Below, piece by piece: positions 6,148 through 15,271 of a stretch of 24,926 nucleotides of DNA. Made by a program: the position numbers and the translations under genes. The first letter of the stretch is position 1; every line of letters starts with the position of its first letter. The notes beneath the pieces are model-generated. The model made no database searches. It saw only the letters and a program-made list of their open reading frames with translations, and was not told the origin of the DNA. Source of the stretch: Porphyromonadaceae bacterium UBA3327 (lineage in GTDB: Bacteria; Bacteroidota; Bacteroidia; Bacteroidales; Muribaculaceae); contig DERZ01000002.1 of NCBI GenBank assembly GCA_002361155.1, positions 1,472 to 26,397 on the forward strand. Direction: 5' to 3'.

Positions 6148-8137
6148 TCAGTCCGTGGCGGTAAGCGTATAGCAGTTCGCGCAGTTCGTCGATCTGACGC
6201 TGCAGCTCGCGGCCCATGTCGGTGTCGCGGACGCGCATGTGGTTCTGGCTCAACTCCACCAGCTGGGTGGTCGACACGATGTCGGAACCCTCGCGGATGG
6301 CCTCCTCGGTGCTGCTGAACGGCTCGTGCTGTACAAGCACCAGTCCCTTCGAATGATACACAAGCGTGAAGCCTGCGATGCCCGTCGTGGTGTGGTATGC
6401 CTTCGAGAAGCCGCCGTCGATCACCATCAGTTTCCCGTTGGCCCTTACCGGTTTTTCTCCTTTGCCCACCTTCACCGGCACATGGCCGTTGATGATGTGG
6501 CGGTGTTCGCCCGTAACGCCGAACTCGTCGAGAATCATGTCGCACACATCCTCCCGGTCGCGGAGCTTGTAATAGTTGCCCTTGTGCTCGGTGTGGGTAT
6601 CCTGGTCAGCTATGAAATAGCGCTCGAATGTGGTCATCGCCGACTTGTCGAACAGCGGCGAGTCCGGTCCGCACCAGAGGTACCATATATAGTCCGTGGC
6701 GTATTCCTTGGTGACGGGGTCGGTGTCCCTGTCGAATGCTGAACGGATCAGCATCCCGATGTTGTGCAGAAGCTCCTTCCCTTTGTAGCGGTGTCCCATC
6801 ACGTCGATCTCCTTCAGGGTGCCGTCCTCGTTGAGGGGCACCGAGGCGTGGAACATCAGGTTGGAATTGCGCACGGTGTACATGCATCCGTGTGAGAAGA
6901 ATATCTTGATGTGGCGGCGCAGCTTGTCGCTTATCGCGAAAGAGCGGTGCAGCTTCTCCACCAGAATCCTCTCTTCCTCGGTCAGCGCGTAGGGATCGGC
7001 CGGGTCGATGGTCGGGAAATTGGAGTCGAGCATCGGGTACGACGCTCCGCCGATGGTGACGTTGGCGAATCCCGCGTCCATCTTGTCGAGGAGTTTGCGG
7101 GCGAAAAGGTTCCATTCGGGATGCTTGTCGATAATGCCCCCTTCCAGTTTGAACTGGATCACGGCGATCGCCTTGTGCATCTTGGCGAGGATGGCGAGAT
7201 TTTTCTCCTCGCCGGCCCAGCGTGCAGGGTCCACCTTGGGGTTGAACACCGTGCATGGGTCGTCGGCGTACTTGTCCATCGCGAAAGTGGCCAGAGGCAT
7301 AAGGTTGATGCCGTAGCCCTCCTCGAGAGTGTCCATGTCGCCGTAGCGGAGGGCGTTGCGGAGCACGTTGGCTATGCAGCAGTCGTTGCCTGCGCAGGCT
7401 CCCATCCAGAGCGCGTCGTGATTGCCCCACTGGATGTCGTAGTTCTTGTATCCCTGGAGCGTGTCCATGATGATGTGGGCGCCCTGGCCGCGGTCGTAGA
7501 TGTCGCCGAGGATGTGCAGCGAATCGATGCTCAGACGCTGGATCACGTTGCAGATGGCGATGATGAATTCATTGGCCTGTCCGCAGGAGATGATTGTCTC
7601 CACCACGCGCGCGTAGTACATCTGTTTGTTTTCCTCCGACGGAGCCTCGTGGAGCAGCTCCTCGATGATATAGGCGAATTCCGGCGGGAGCGCCTTGCGC
7701 ACCTTGGAGCGGGTGTACTTCGATGACACTGTCTGAAGCACCTTTACCAGACGGTGGAGCGTGATGTTGTAGAAATTGTCAAGATCTTTCTCTTCCTGGG
7801 CGATCAGGTCGAGTTTCTGCTCAGGATAATAGATCAGCGAGCAGAGCTGCGACAGTTCCGAGTCGCGCATGGTGTTGCCGTAGATCTCATGGACCTTGCG
7901 CTTGATATTGCCCGACGCGTTCTTGAGGATATGGCGGAAAGCCTCGTCCTCGCCGTGGAGGTCGGCCACGAAATGCTCCGTCCCTTTGGGGAGGTTGAGA
8001 ATTGCCTCGAGGTTGATGATTTCCGTCGAGGCCGCCTGGATGCTGCCGAAATTCTGCGACAGCAACTCGAGCACGCGCCGGTCGCGTTCTATCTGTTCCG
8101 GCGTGAAGCCCGTGGCTGCGTTAAGATCGTTTTCCAT
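6131..8137 (-). CDS. fbp: Fructose-1,6-bisphosphatase, class III
   Basis: Gluconeogenic enzyme of 668 aa hydrolysing fructose 1,6-bisphosphate to fructose 6-phosphate and phosphate; cytoplasmic and metal-dependent. It belongs to the large FBPase class III family of Firmicutes and Bacteroidetes (the B. subtilis Fbp type), unrelated to E. coli Fbp. Metallophosphatase motifs are FVADLHGE (56-63), HILGDIYDRG (208-217) and WGNHD (237-241). A later NGHVPVK and DGGF pair (about 555-585) completes the metal site. The ATG at 8137 is preceded by about 106 nt of hairpin-rich leader and a TAnnTTTG promoter at 8249-8256. It converges with, and overlaps by 17 bp, the FNT gene. Function by family is very clear. 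Confidence 0.96.
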   Translation of the reverse strand: MENDLNAATGFTPEQIERDRRVLELLSQNFGSIQAASTEIINLEAILNLPKGTEHFVADLHGEDEAFRHILKNASGNIKRKVHEIYGNTMRDSELSQLCSLIYYPEQKLDLIAQEEKDLDNFYNITLHRLVKVLQTVSSKYTRSKVRKALPPEFAYIIEELLHEAPSEENKQMYYARVVETIISCGQANEFIIAICNVIQRLSIDSLHILGDIYDRGQGAHIIMDTLQGYKNYDIQWGNHDALWMGACAGNDCCIANVLRNALRYGDMDTLEEGYGINLMPLATFAMDKYADDPCTVFNPKVDPARWAGEEKNLAILAKMHKAIAVIQFKLEGGIIDKHPEWNLFARKLLDKMDAGFANVTIGGASYPMLDSNFPTIDPADPYALTEEERILVEKLHRSFAISDKLRRHIKIFFSHGCMYTVRNSNLMFHASVPLNEDGTLKEIDVMGHRYKGKELLHNIGMLIRSAFDRDTDPVTKEYATDYIWYLWCGPDSPLFDKSAMTTFERYFIADQDTHTEHKGNYYKLRDREDVCDMILDEFGVTGEHRHIINGHVPVKVGKGEKPVRANGKLMVIDGGFSKAYHTTTGIAGFTLVYHSKGLVLVQHEPFSSTEEAIREGSDIVSTTQLVELSQNHMRVRDTDMGRELQRQIDELRELLYAYRHGLIKTKQ

Positions 8138-8169
8138 GTAGATTTTAGGTTGCGGTTGGTTGAGTTGGC

Positions 8170-8238
8170 GAGCGCGTCAACTGGCTCCATTTAATGGAAT
8201 TGCGCTCTTATAGGCTGAATAATCCGGTCCGCGGACCG
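8170..8238 (-). promoter_or_regulatory. Hairpins and 14-bp palindrome in the fbp leader
   Basis: Part of the 338-bp gap 8138-8475. Just inside the predicted fbp transcript is a perfect 14-bp GC-rich palindrome, CGGTCCGCGGACCG (8225-8238), in otherwise AT-rich surroundings. Further along, GAGCGC 8170-8175 pairs with 8202-8207 and encloses TCCATT 8186-8191 paired with 8193-8198, a cruciform-like nested repeat with a one-base centre. The first could be an operator at about +6 to +19 or an RNA hairpin; the second is more likely structure. Repeats are seen; role is inferred. Confidence 0.4.
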
Positions 8239-8248
8239 AAGCATGTTG

Positions 8249-8280
8249 CAAATATAGCGTAATTTCACAACCCCGCCAAC
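8249..8280 (-). promoter_or_regulatory. fbp promoter, Bacteroidetes type
   Basis: On the minus strand TATATTTG (8249-8256) matches TAnnTTTG. A 3-of-4 match to the -33 element (GTTG at 8277-8280) lies 20 bp upstream. Start of transcription is expected near 8244. Confidence 0.55.
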
Positions 8281-8374
8281 TATTTCCCAAAAACTTTTCA
8301 CGAACCCGATGACGATCGCATTTTTCTTTGCATAAGGTATGCTGAAAAATAAAAGACATAATAAAAATACTGAG

Positions 8375-8406
8375 TTTGCAGATGTGAAATAAATATATTA
8401 CTTTTG
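8375..8406 (+). promoter_or_regulatory. C10 peptidase promoter, Bacteroidetes type
   Basis: TTTG (8375-8378), 20 bp, then TACTTTTG (8399-8406). The transcript would start near 8411, which excludes an in-frame TTG at 8404 as start and supports ATG 8476. The leader opens with a 6-bp hairpin (8418-8423 with 8431-8436) and becomes A-rich before the ATG. Confidence 0.7.
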
Positions 8407-8475
8407 TCGCATATTCATGCAGAGGACAAATCTGCAGACCATCTTATAGCAGAAATCAAAAAAACAACATATAAC

Positions 8476-10854
8476 ATGAGAAAAAAACTACTTGTATCGG
8501 CGCTGTGCATGACCGCGGCAATGGCGTCGGCCGCTCCACTCACTCCGGAGGCCGCCCTCGGCCGCCTCGCCGGCGAAAACGGACCGGCAAAAGTCCGTGC
8601 AATTCAGTCGGGAGCTCCCGTCCTTCGATTCACAAGAAGCGTCGGGAACGTCCCGATGGTCTATGTCTTCGCTTCGCGGCAGGGTGGATTCATGGTGCTC
8701 TCCGCCGATGACACCACAGTGCCTCTGCTTGGATTCTCCGACAGCGGAACCCTCCCCGTCAGCGAGGCTGACCTTCCCGACGGCATGCGCTACTGGCTCG
8801 GCTCGCTTGCCGAGCAGGTGGCCTTTAACGCCGCGAATGCTCCCGCTTCAGATGTGTCCGTTCCCGTGATGCGCGCCGACGGCGACCGGGTTGCCATCGG
8901 TCCGCTGGTAACCACAAAATGGAATCAGGACGCTCCATTCAACGACAAGTGCCCCATGGCCGGCGACACCCGCTGCGTCACCGGTTGCGTAGCCACCGCC
9001 ATGGCGCAGGTGCTCAACTATTATAAATTCCCCGCAAATGTCCAGGACAATTACTCATATACATGGAGTAACGGAGGCTATTCCCAGAATTTAAGCATAT
9101 CCCCCTCCATAAAGTTCGAGTGGGATAAGATGCTCGATGTTTACGACGACAGTTCCTCCGAAGACAGCCGGGAGGCTGTGGCCACTCTGATGAGCGTCTG
9201 CGGAATCAGTGTGAACATGAATTACAGTCCCATGGAATCCGGGGCGAAATCCATACCCGTGTGCCGCGCTTTAGTCGAGTCGTTCGGATATGATCCCGGG
9301 CTGGAATACATAGAGCGGGATTATTACAGCATCCCGGAATGGGAAGATATCGTCTATGAGAATCTTCGCCAATATGGCCCGATGTATTACGACGGCGCGA
9401 GCAACACCGGGGGCCACGCATTCGTATGCGACGGTTACTCCGAAGGTTATTTCCACTTCAACTGGGGATGGGGAGGAATGAGCGACGGATACTTCCTGCT
9501 TACAGCCCTCGACCCCCGCTCGCAGGGCATAGGCGGACATACCTCCGGATATAACTTCAGTCAGGGAATCGTGACAGGCGTGTCAAAAGAGCATGTAACC
9601 GCCGAAACCACTCCCGGAAACCTCCTCTGGAGAGGCGCTTTCGTAATCAATCAGGAGAGTTCCGGCCTCGGACTGGACATCAGTTTCACGGGTTCGTTCT
9701 ACAACTATGACTACCGTACACTCTCCGCCGCAAGCATCGGTATAATTATCACGTCCGAAAACGGCGACTCCCAGTTCATGCCCTGTTGGGAACAGATCGG
9801 GAATCTGCAGCCATATTACGGATATACCGGAAAGACCTGGTCCGTGGTATTGCCTTCTGTACTTGCCGAAGGAGCGTACACCGTACAGCCGGCCTACAAG
9901 GTCGGAAACTCGGATCCGCGGCCGATTATGGTAGAGAATTCCGAGGTGGGGGCCTACATCATGACGGTCAGGGACAAGACAGCTTATTTCACCCCTGTTC
10001 AGCCTGCTGCGGCATGGGCTGAGAATCTGAGACTCATCGGAGAAATATATCAGGGCCAGAAGTTCAGATGCTCGGCGACAGTCACCAACACCGATGACTC
10101 CGAGGTTTTCTCCGGAGCAGTTGTCGCCGCAATCCTTTCCGGCAATTCTGTCAAGGCCGTCGGCGACAAGTCGTTCGTTGTCCTTAATCCGGGTGAAAGC
10201 ATGGAATTGGATTATGTGACGGCTCTCAAGTATCCTACCGACAACAACGGCTCTCAGGTGATTCCAATGCCCGGAACCTACGATCTGGTGCTTCTGCAGT
10301 CACTCAACTCCGGTTACAAATTTCTCTCCGCCCCCATTAAGGTACGCCTCAATGGAAGAACATATCCCGTGCTCACGTTCTCAGATCTGCGCGTTCCCGA
10401 CAACCAGAATCCGGAAAATGTGACGGCGACAGCCGAAGTAACATGCTCCTACGGGTATTTCGGAGGGTCGGCCAAACTGTATGTGTTCGAGCAACCCATG
10501 GATAATGGCCTGTTAGGATGTGATTCGGAGTTCATCGGCATCGGTGACCAGGAAACAGCTACGGCCAAGTGGACGTTCGCAATTCCAGGAGCTTCCCCCG
10601 AAATGACATATTATGCATCTGTATACGATTCCAAAACGCAGAGCTGGCTTACCGATCCCGTCTACTTCAAGGTGAGTGCTCCCACGGGTATAGATTCTGT
10701 CGAAGGAGAGTCTGCCGTAGTGGAACGCAGATACCTTTCGCTTTCAGGAATTGACCTCGGCACTGATAAGCCGGCGGCAGGTATTTACATTGTCCGCGAA
10801 ATCCGAGCCGACGGCACAGTGGTCACATATAAGGAGGCGGTCACTGACAAGTAA
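8476..10854 (+). CDS. Secreted C10-family (streptopain-like) cysteine peptidase
   Basis: Protein of 792 aa. Order: signal peptide MRKKLLVSALCMTAAMASA (1-19); a Spi-type inhibitory propeptide (about 20-135) with the FMVLSADD segment; the C10 catalytic domain (about 140-370); then beta-rich domains of unknown role to the C-terminus. Catalytic Cys171 lies in TGCVATAMAQVLNYY and His314 in GGHAFVCDGY; the NWGWGG stretch follows at about 329-334. Both catalytic residues are present, so activity is expected after propeptide removal. The last about 40 residues (YLSLSG...PAAGIYIVREI...) look like the C-terminal tail of many exported Bacteroidales proteins, similar to type IX sorting domains. ATG 8476 was chosen because the promoter at 8375-8406 excludes upstream starts. 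The next gene, MFS, is 32 bp away. No separate inhibitor gene is adjacent. Confidence 0.9.
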   Translation: MRKKLLVSALCMTAAMASAAPLTPEAALGRLAGENGPAKVRAIQSGAPVLRFTRSVGNVPMVYVFASRQGGFMVLSADDTTVPLLGFSDSGTLPVSEADLPDGMRYWLGSLAEQVAFNAANAPASDVSVPVMRADGDRVAIGPLVTTKWNQDAPFNDKCPMAGDTRCVTGCVATAMAQVLNYYKFPANVQDNYSYTWSNGGYSQNLSISPSIKFEWDKMLDVYDDSSSEDSREAVATLMSVCGISVNMNYSPMESGAKSIPVCRALVESFGYDPGLEYIERDYYSIPEWEDIVYENLRQYGPMYYDGASNTGGHAFVCDGYSEGYFHFNWGWGGMSDGYFLLTALDPRSQGIGGHTSGYNFSQGIVTGVSKEHVTAETTPGNLLWRGAFVINQESSGLGLDISFTGSFYNYDYRTLSAASIGIIITSENGDSQFMPCWEQIGNLQPYYGYTGKTWSVVLPSVLAEGAYTVQPAYKVGNSDPRPIMVENSEVGAYIMTVRDKTAYFTPVQPAAAWAENLRLIGEIYQGQKFRCSATVTNTDDSEVFSGAVVAAILSGNSVKAVGDKSFVVLNPGESMELDYVTALKYPTDNNGSQVIPMPGTYDLVLLQSLNSGYKFLSAPIKVRLNGRTYPVLTFSDLRVPDNQNPENVTATAEVTCSYGYFGGSAKLYVFEQPMDNGLLGCDSEFIGIGDQETATAKWTFAIPGASPEMTYYASVYDSKTQSWLTDPVYFKVSAPTGIDSVEGESAVVERRYLSLSGIDLGTDKPAAGIYIVREIRADGTVVTYKEAVTDK

Positions 10855-10886
10855 ATATTCCTGCCGTTGCGGGGTAAATCCATATC

Positions 10887-12110
10887 ATGAAAGCGAAAAT
10901 ACATTATGCATTTGTCATCGCGGCCTGCTGCTGTCTGATGATGGGAGTCAATGTCGGCCTCACGTTCAGTTGTGCCGGGATATTCTACAAGCCTGTAACC
11001 GCCGATCTGGGAATCTCTGTCGGCTCGTTCGGACTCTACATGACGTTCATGTACGTGGCTTCGTCGCTAATGCTGCCCGTTGCGGGCCGTATGCTCGAGC
11101 GATACAGTGCCCGGTGGCTATTCACCGGAGCATCTGTCCTGAACGGCGTGGCTCTCTGTCTGATGGGGATGATGTCGACGCTGTGGGGATTCTATGCCGT
11201 AGGCGCGCTCCTTGGAGTATCGATAGCATTCCTGCTCTACATGAGTTATCCGACGCTGATAAACCGCTGGTTTCATACCGGCATGGGACTGATGATCGGA
11301 ATATGCGTTGCCGCTTCCGGTCTCGGAGGAATGATATTCAATCCCATAGGAGGATGGATCATCGGAGAATGGGGATGGCGGATGGCATATTATGTATTCG
11401 GGGGCATAGTCCTTTTAGGAGTGTCGCCGTTGTTGGCGCTCCTGCTCAGAGACCGGCCGGAGGATGTCGGTCTCATGAAATTCGGCATGGATAAGGTTGC
11501 CGTCGATGCTGCCGGAGGTAAGCCGGCGGAAGAAGGGATAACCTACGCGGAGGCCGTCAGGATGCCGGTGTTCTATGCTCTCATAGTGTTCGCGTTCATC
11601 ATGATGGGATGCTCCACGTTGAATCTCTTCATCCCGGGATTTGCCGAAAATTCCGGATTCTCGCTCGAGCAGGCCTCTCTTGCGGCTGCCGCATCGATGG
11701 CCGGCGTCACGCTCGGCAAACTTATGCTCGGCTGGATAAATGACCGCAACTGCACCGCAGGACTTCTTATCAGCACTATAGGAGGCGCGGTAGGCCTCGC
11801 GGCTATTGTGTCAGCCCCTTCCGTGCTATGGGTGGTCCTGACGGGTAGTTTCTTCTTCGGATGGTGCTACGCCGGAGTCACGGTGCAGACCGCCATGCTC
11901 ACGCGCACCGTGGTGGGTTCCAGGGACTACTCCCGCATATTTGCCACGGTATCTGTCGCCCTGAGTGCCGGCGGAGCCGTAGCTTCCGGAGGCTGGGGCC
12001 TTCTTGCGGACGCCACCTCCTATTCGGTAATCTTCATCACCGGCGCCATTCTCCTCCTGATAGCCACCCTCCTCGGCCTTTATGCACTCCGTCCCCGCCC
12101 GAAACATTGA
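10887..12110 (+). CDS. Major facilitator superfamily transporter
   Basis: Inner-membrane carrier of 407 aa with about 12 hydrophobic segments in two halves, joined by a hydrophilic loop near residues 188-225. After the sixth segment it has RDRPEDVGL, a motif common in MFS carriers of the monocarboxylate/oxalate-formate type, and the first half has a GRMLERYSARWL loop in the position of the MFS A-motif. The second half has LGWINDRN in the matching place. It follows the C10 peptidase by 32 bp with no promoter or terminator seen, so cotranscription is likely. A role in taking up peptidase products is conceivable but not shown. Substrate unknown. Confidence 0.85.
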   Translation: MKAKIHYAFVIAACCCLMMGVNVGLTFSCAGIFYKPVTADLGISVGSFGLYMTFMYVASSLMLPVAGRMLERYSARWLFTGASVLNGVALCLMGMMSTLWGFYAVGALLGVSIAFLLYMSYPTLINRWFHTGMGLMIGICVAASGLGGMIFNPIGGWIIGEWGWRMAYYVFGGIVLLGVSPLLALLLRDRPEDVGLMKFGMDKVAVDAAGGKPAEEGITYAEAVRMPVFYALIVFAFIMMGCSTLNLFIPGFAENSGFSLEQASLAAAASMAGVTLGKLMLGWINDRNCTAGLLISTIGGAVGLAAIVSAPSVLWVVLTGSFFFGWCYAGVTVQTAMLTRTVVGSRDYSRIFATVSVALSAGGAVASGGWGLLADATSYSVIFITGAILLLIATLLGLYALRPRPKH

Positions 12111-12149
12111 TCTGTTCCGGTTTTTTAGGAAAGACAGATAGACCCTTGA

Positions 12150-12206
12150 CAATAAAAAGCAGTTCCGCGGAAACTCTTGCGTTTTCCGCGGAACTGCTTT
12201 TTATTG
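12150..12206. terminator. Bidirectional terminator between MFS gene and purine operon
   Basis: Perfect 24-bp inverted repeat: 12150-12173 pairs with 12183-12206 around a 9-nt loop. The core is GCAGTTCCGCGGAAA and its complement, flanked by an A-run on the left and a T-run on the right, so it works in both directions. It lies 39 bp past the MFS stop and 48 bp past the guaA stop. Confidence 0.92.
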
Positions 12207-12254
12207 ATAATGCTGGATTTATTTGTTCCGTAGGAATTTCGTCAACCTTGTGTC

Positions 12255-13781
12255 TTACTCCCACTCGATAGTTGCCGGCGGCTTGGAGGAGATGTCGTAG
12301 ACTACGCGGTTTACGCCGCGGACGTGGTTGATGATGTCGTTGCTTACCTGCGCGAGGAATTCGTAGGGGAGGTGTACCCAGTCGGCTGTCATGCCGTCAG
12401 TCGAGATCACGGCGCGGAGCGCGACTGTATTCTCGTAAGTGCGCGCATCGCCCATCACGCCCACCGACCGCACCGGCAGCAGGATGGTGCCTGCCTGCCA
12501 TACTTTGTCGTAGAGGCCTTCCCGACGCAGCCCGTCGATGAATATCTTGTCGGCCTGCTGCAGGATGTCGACTTTCTCTGGAGTGACTTCTCCGAGCACG
12601 CGGATTCCGAGTCCCGGCCCGGGGAAGGGGTGGCGTCCCAGCAGATGCTGAGGCATCTGCATCTCGCGGCCCACACGGCGCACCTCATCCTTGAAAAGCA
12701 GTCGCAGCGGCTCCACTATCTTGAGGTTCATCTCTTTGGGAAGTCCTCCTACATTGTGGTGCGACTTGATGGTGGCCGACGGTCCTTTCACCGAGCAGCT
12801 TTCGATCACGTCGGGATAGATGGTGCCTTGAGCCAGCCACTTGGCGCCTCCGATCTTCTTGGCCTCCGCATTGAATACCTCCACGAAGTCGCGGCCGATT
12901 ATCTTGCGCTTCTGCTCCGGGTCGGTCACTCCCTTGAGGTCCGTGAAGAACCGTTCTGCGGCATTCACACCCCGCACGTTGAGTCCCATGTCCTTGTAAG
13001 ACTCCATTACTTCCGCGAACTCGTCCTTGCGGAGAAGTCCCGAGTCGACGAAGATGCAATGGAGGTTGCTGCCGATGGCCTTGTGGAGGAGCATGGCCGC
13101 AACGGATGAGTCCACACCTCCGGAGAGACCGAGGATGACGGTGTCGTCGCCAAGCTTCTCGCGCAGCCCGGCCACGGTCTCCGCGATGAATGAAGCCGGA
13201 CTCCATTCTCCGCTGCATCCGCAGATATCCATCACGAAATTGCGCAGCAGTGTCATGCCGTGCGTCGAGTGGTACACCTCCGGATGGAACTGTATTCCCC
13301 ATGTGCGCTCGCCCTTCACGCGGAAAGCCGCGCAACGCACGTGTTCCGTGCTGCCGATGATGCTGAACGATTCAGGCGCGTCGGTGATTGTGTCGCCGTG
13401 CGACATCCATACCTGCGAGGGGGAGGGGAGGGCGCGCATAAGAGGGTCCTCGGCGTCGGCCACCTCAAGCATGGCGCGGCCATATTCGCGTGCCGGAGCC
13501 GACTGCACCGTCCCTCCGGCGAGCCGGGCGAGGTACTGGGCGCCGTAGCAGACTCCCAGCAGCGGCAATTTTCCGCGGAACGCATCGAGCGGGGGGCATG
13601 GCGCGTCCGGGTCCGTTACGGAGTACGGACTTCCCGAGAGAATCACGCCGAGCGTGTCGGCGTCGATCTCCGGGATGTGGTTGAATGGATGGATCTCGCA
13701 ATACACATTGAGCTCACGTACGCGGCGCGCGATCAGCTGGGTGTACTGCGATCCGAAATCGATTATCAGAATTTTTTGCAT
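12255..13781 (-). CDS. guaA: GMP synthase (glutamine-hydrolysing)
   Basis: Cytoplasmic enzyme of 508 aa converting XMP, glutamine and ATP to GMP. The N-terminal class I glutaminase domain has Cys78 in GVCYGAQ, with His166 and Glu168 in FHPEV. The ATP-pyrophosphatase domain carries the P-loop-like LSGGVDSS (219-226), and the C-terminal dimerisation domain ends in PPATIEWE, as usual for GuaA. Length and domain order are normal. It is the last gene of the purine operon, 6 bp after guaB, and ends just before a strong terminator. The guaB-guaA order is the same as in many bacteria. Confidence 0.98.
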   Translation of the reverse strand: MQKILIIDFGSQYTQLIARRVRELNVYCEIHPFNHIPEIDADTLGVILSGSPYSVTDPDAPCPPLDAFRGKLPLLGVCYGAQYLARLAGGTVQSAPAREYGRAMLEVADAEDPLMRALPSPSQVWMSHGDTITDAPESFSIIGSTEHVRCAAFRVKGERTWGIQFHPEVYHSTHGMTLLRNFVMDICGCSGEWSPASFIAETVAGLREKLGDDTVILGLSGGVDSSVAAMLLHKAIGSNLHCIFVDSGLLRKDEFAEVMESYKDMGLNVRGVNAAERFFTDLKGVTDPEQKRKIIGRDFVEVFNAEAKKIGGAKWLAQGTIYPDVIESCSVKGPSATIKSHHNVGGLPKEMNLKIVEPLRLLFKDEVRRVGREMQMPQHLLGRHPFPGPGLGIRVLGEVTPEKVDILQQADKIFIDGLRREGLYDKVWQAGTILLPVRSVGVMGDARTYENTVALRAVISTDGMTADWVHLPYEFLAQVSNDIINHVRGVNRVVYDISSKPPATIEWE

Positions 13782-13787
13782 GGCCTG

Positions 13788-15260
13788 TCAGTTTCCGGGT
13801 GAATAGTTGGGTGCCTCTTTGGTGATGGTCACGTCGTGCGGATGGTTCTCTATGACCGCCGCCGAGGTGATTCGCACGAACTTGGCGTCGTGCAGCGTCT
13901 CGATGTCCTTGGCGCCGCAATACCCCATGCCGGAACGGAGACCTCCGATAAGTTGATAGACAGTCTCGCCGAGCACACCTTTGTAGGGCACGCGGGCCAC
14001 GATTCCCTCGGGCACGAACTTAGATGAATCCGTCTGGTCGTTCTGGAAATAGCGGTCCTTGGATCCGGCCTGCATGGCCTCGACTGACCCCATGCCACGG
14101 TAGGACTTGAACTTGCGGCCGTTGTATATGATGGTCTCGCCCGGCGATTCCTCCACGCCTGCGAACATCGAACCCATCATCACCGAGTCGCCCCCGGCGG
14201 CAAGAGCCTTGACGATGTCGCCCGAATAGCGGAGACCTCCGTCGGCGATCACGGGAACTCCGTGACGGTGCGCGGCCTTGGCGGCGTCGTAAATCGCGGT
14301 AAGCTGCGGAACTCCCACGCCGGCCACGATACGGGTTGTGCATATCGATCCCGGACCTATGCCTACCTTGATGCCGTCGGCACCCGCCTCGATGAGGAAC
14401 TCTGCGGCCTCGGCTGTGGCGATGTTGCCCACTACCACATCAATCTGCGGGAAATTCTCTTTGACGGTCTTGAGTGTGCGTACCACATTGGCCGAATGAC
14501 CGTGCGCGGTGTCGATCACAACCGCGTCTACGCCATTCTCCACCAGTGCCGCCACCCTCTCGAGGGTGTCGCCGGTCACGCCCACGCCCGCCGCCACGCG
14601 CAGTCTTCCTTTCGAGTCCTTGCAGGCGTTGGGAAACTCGCTGATCTTGGTGATGTCGCGGTATGTGATGAGCCCTACCAGACGGTTGTCATCATCCACC
14701 ACGGGGAGTTTCTCGATCTTGTTTTCAAGCAATATCTGCGAAGCCTCGGCCAGGTTCTGCTTCTTGGTGGTGACCAGATTTTCAGAAGTCATGACATCGC
14801 CCACCGGCAGACTCATGTCCGTCTGGAAACGGAGGTCGCGGTTGGTGAGGATACCTATCAGATGGCGGTCGGCGTCCACCACCGGTATTCCTCCGATGCG
14901 GTTCTCGCGCATAAGCCGCAGGGCGTCGGCCACGGTTTCCTCCCGGGTGATGGTGACGGGATCGTAGATCATTCCCGAGTCGGCGCGTTTCACCTTGCGT
15001 ACCTGCGCAGCCTGGCTCGCTATCGACATGTTCTTGTGGATCACGCCGATACCTCCCTCGCGGGCAATCGCTATCGCCATCTGGGCCTCGGTCACAGTGT
15101 CCATCGCCGCCGACACCAGCGGGATGTTCAGCGTGATGTTGCGCGAGAAGCGGGTCTTGAGGCTCACCATATTCGGTGTCACGTCTGAAAATGCCGGGAT
15201 GAGAAGCACGTCGTCGAACGTGAACCCTTCCTGTCTGATTTTTTCTTCTATAAATGACAT
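13788..15260 (-). CDS. guaB: IMP dehydrogenase
   Basis: NAD-dependent enzyme of 490 aa oxidising IMP to XMP, the committed step to GMP. The catalytic barrel begins with FTFDDVLL (13-20). It is interrupted by two CBS domains (about 95-210; [10 protein letters not shown] and [10 protein letters not shown] repeats), which in this family sense ATP/GTP. It resumes with the active loop GPGSICTTR carrying Cys307. The flap has GMGSVEAMQ and the C-terminal part has [11 protein letters not shown]. Full length for a bacterial GuaB. Spaced 11 bp from purA and 6 bp from guaA, so it is translated within the operon. Confidence 0.98.
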   Translation of the reverse strand: MSFIEEKIRQEGFTFDDVLLIPAFSDVTPNMVSLKTRFSRNITLNIPLVSAAMDTVTEAQMAIAIAREGGIGVIHKNMSIASQAAQVRKVKRADSGMIYDPVTITREETVADALRLMRENRIGGIPVVDADRHLIGILTNRDLRFQTDMSLPVGDVMTSENLVTTKKQNLAEASQILLENKIEKLPVVDDDNRLVGLITYRDITKISEFPNACKDSKGRLRVAAGVGVTGDTLERVAALVENGVDAVVIDTAHGHSANVVRTLKTVKENFPQIDVVVGNIATAEAAEFLIEAGADGIKVGIGPGSICTTRIVAGVGVPQLTAIYDAAKAAHRHGVPVIADGGLRYSGDIVKALAAGGDSVMMGSMFAGVEESPGETIIYNGRKFKSYRGMGSVEAMQAGSKDRYFQNDQTDSSKFVPEGIVARVPYKGVLGETVYQLIGGLRSGMGYCGAKDIETLHDAKFVRITSAAVIENHPHDVTITKEAPNYSPGN

Positions 15261-15271
15261 AAATTGTACTG

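Noticed and set aside
8404..8475. Upstream in-frame extension of the C10 peptidase from a TTG at 8404
   Set aside because: The TTG lies inside the -7 box, upstream of the expected transcription start, and the extension would bury the signal peptide that begins at 8476.
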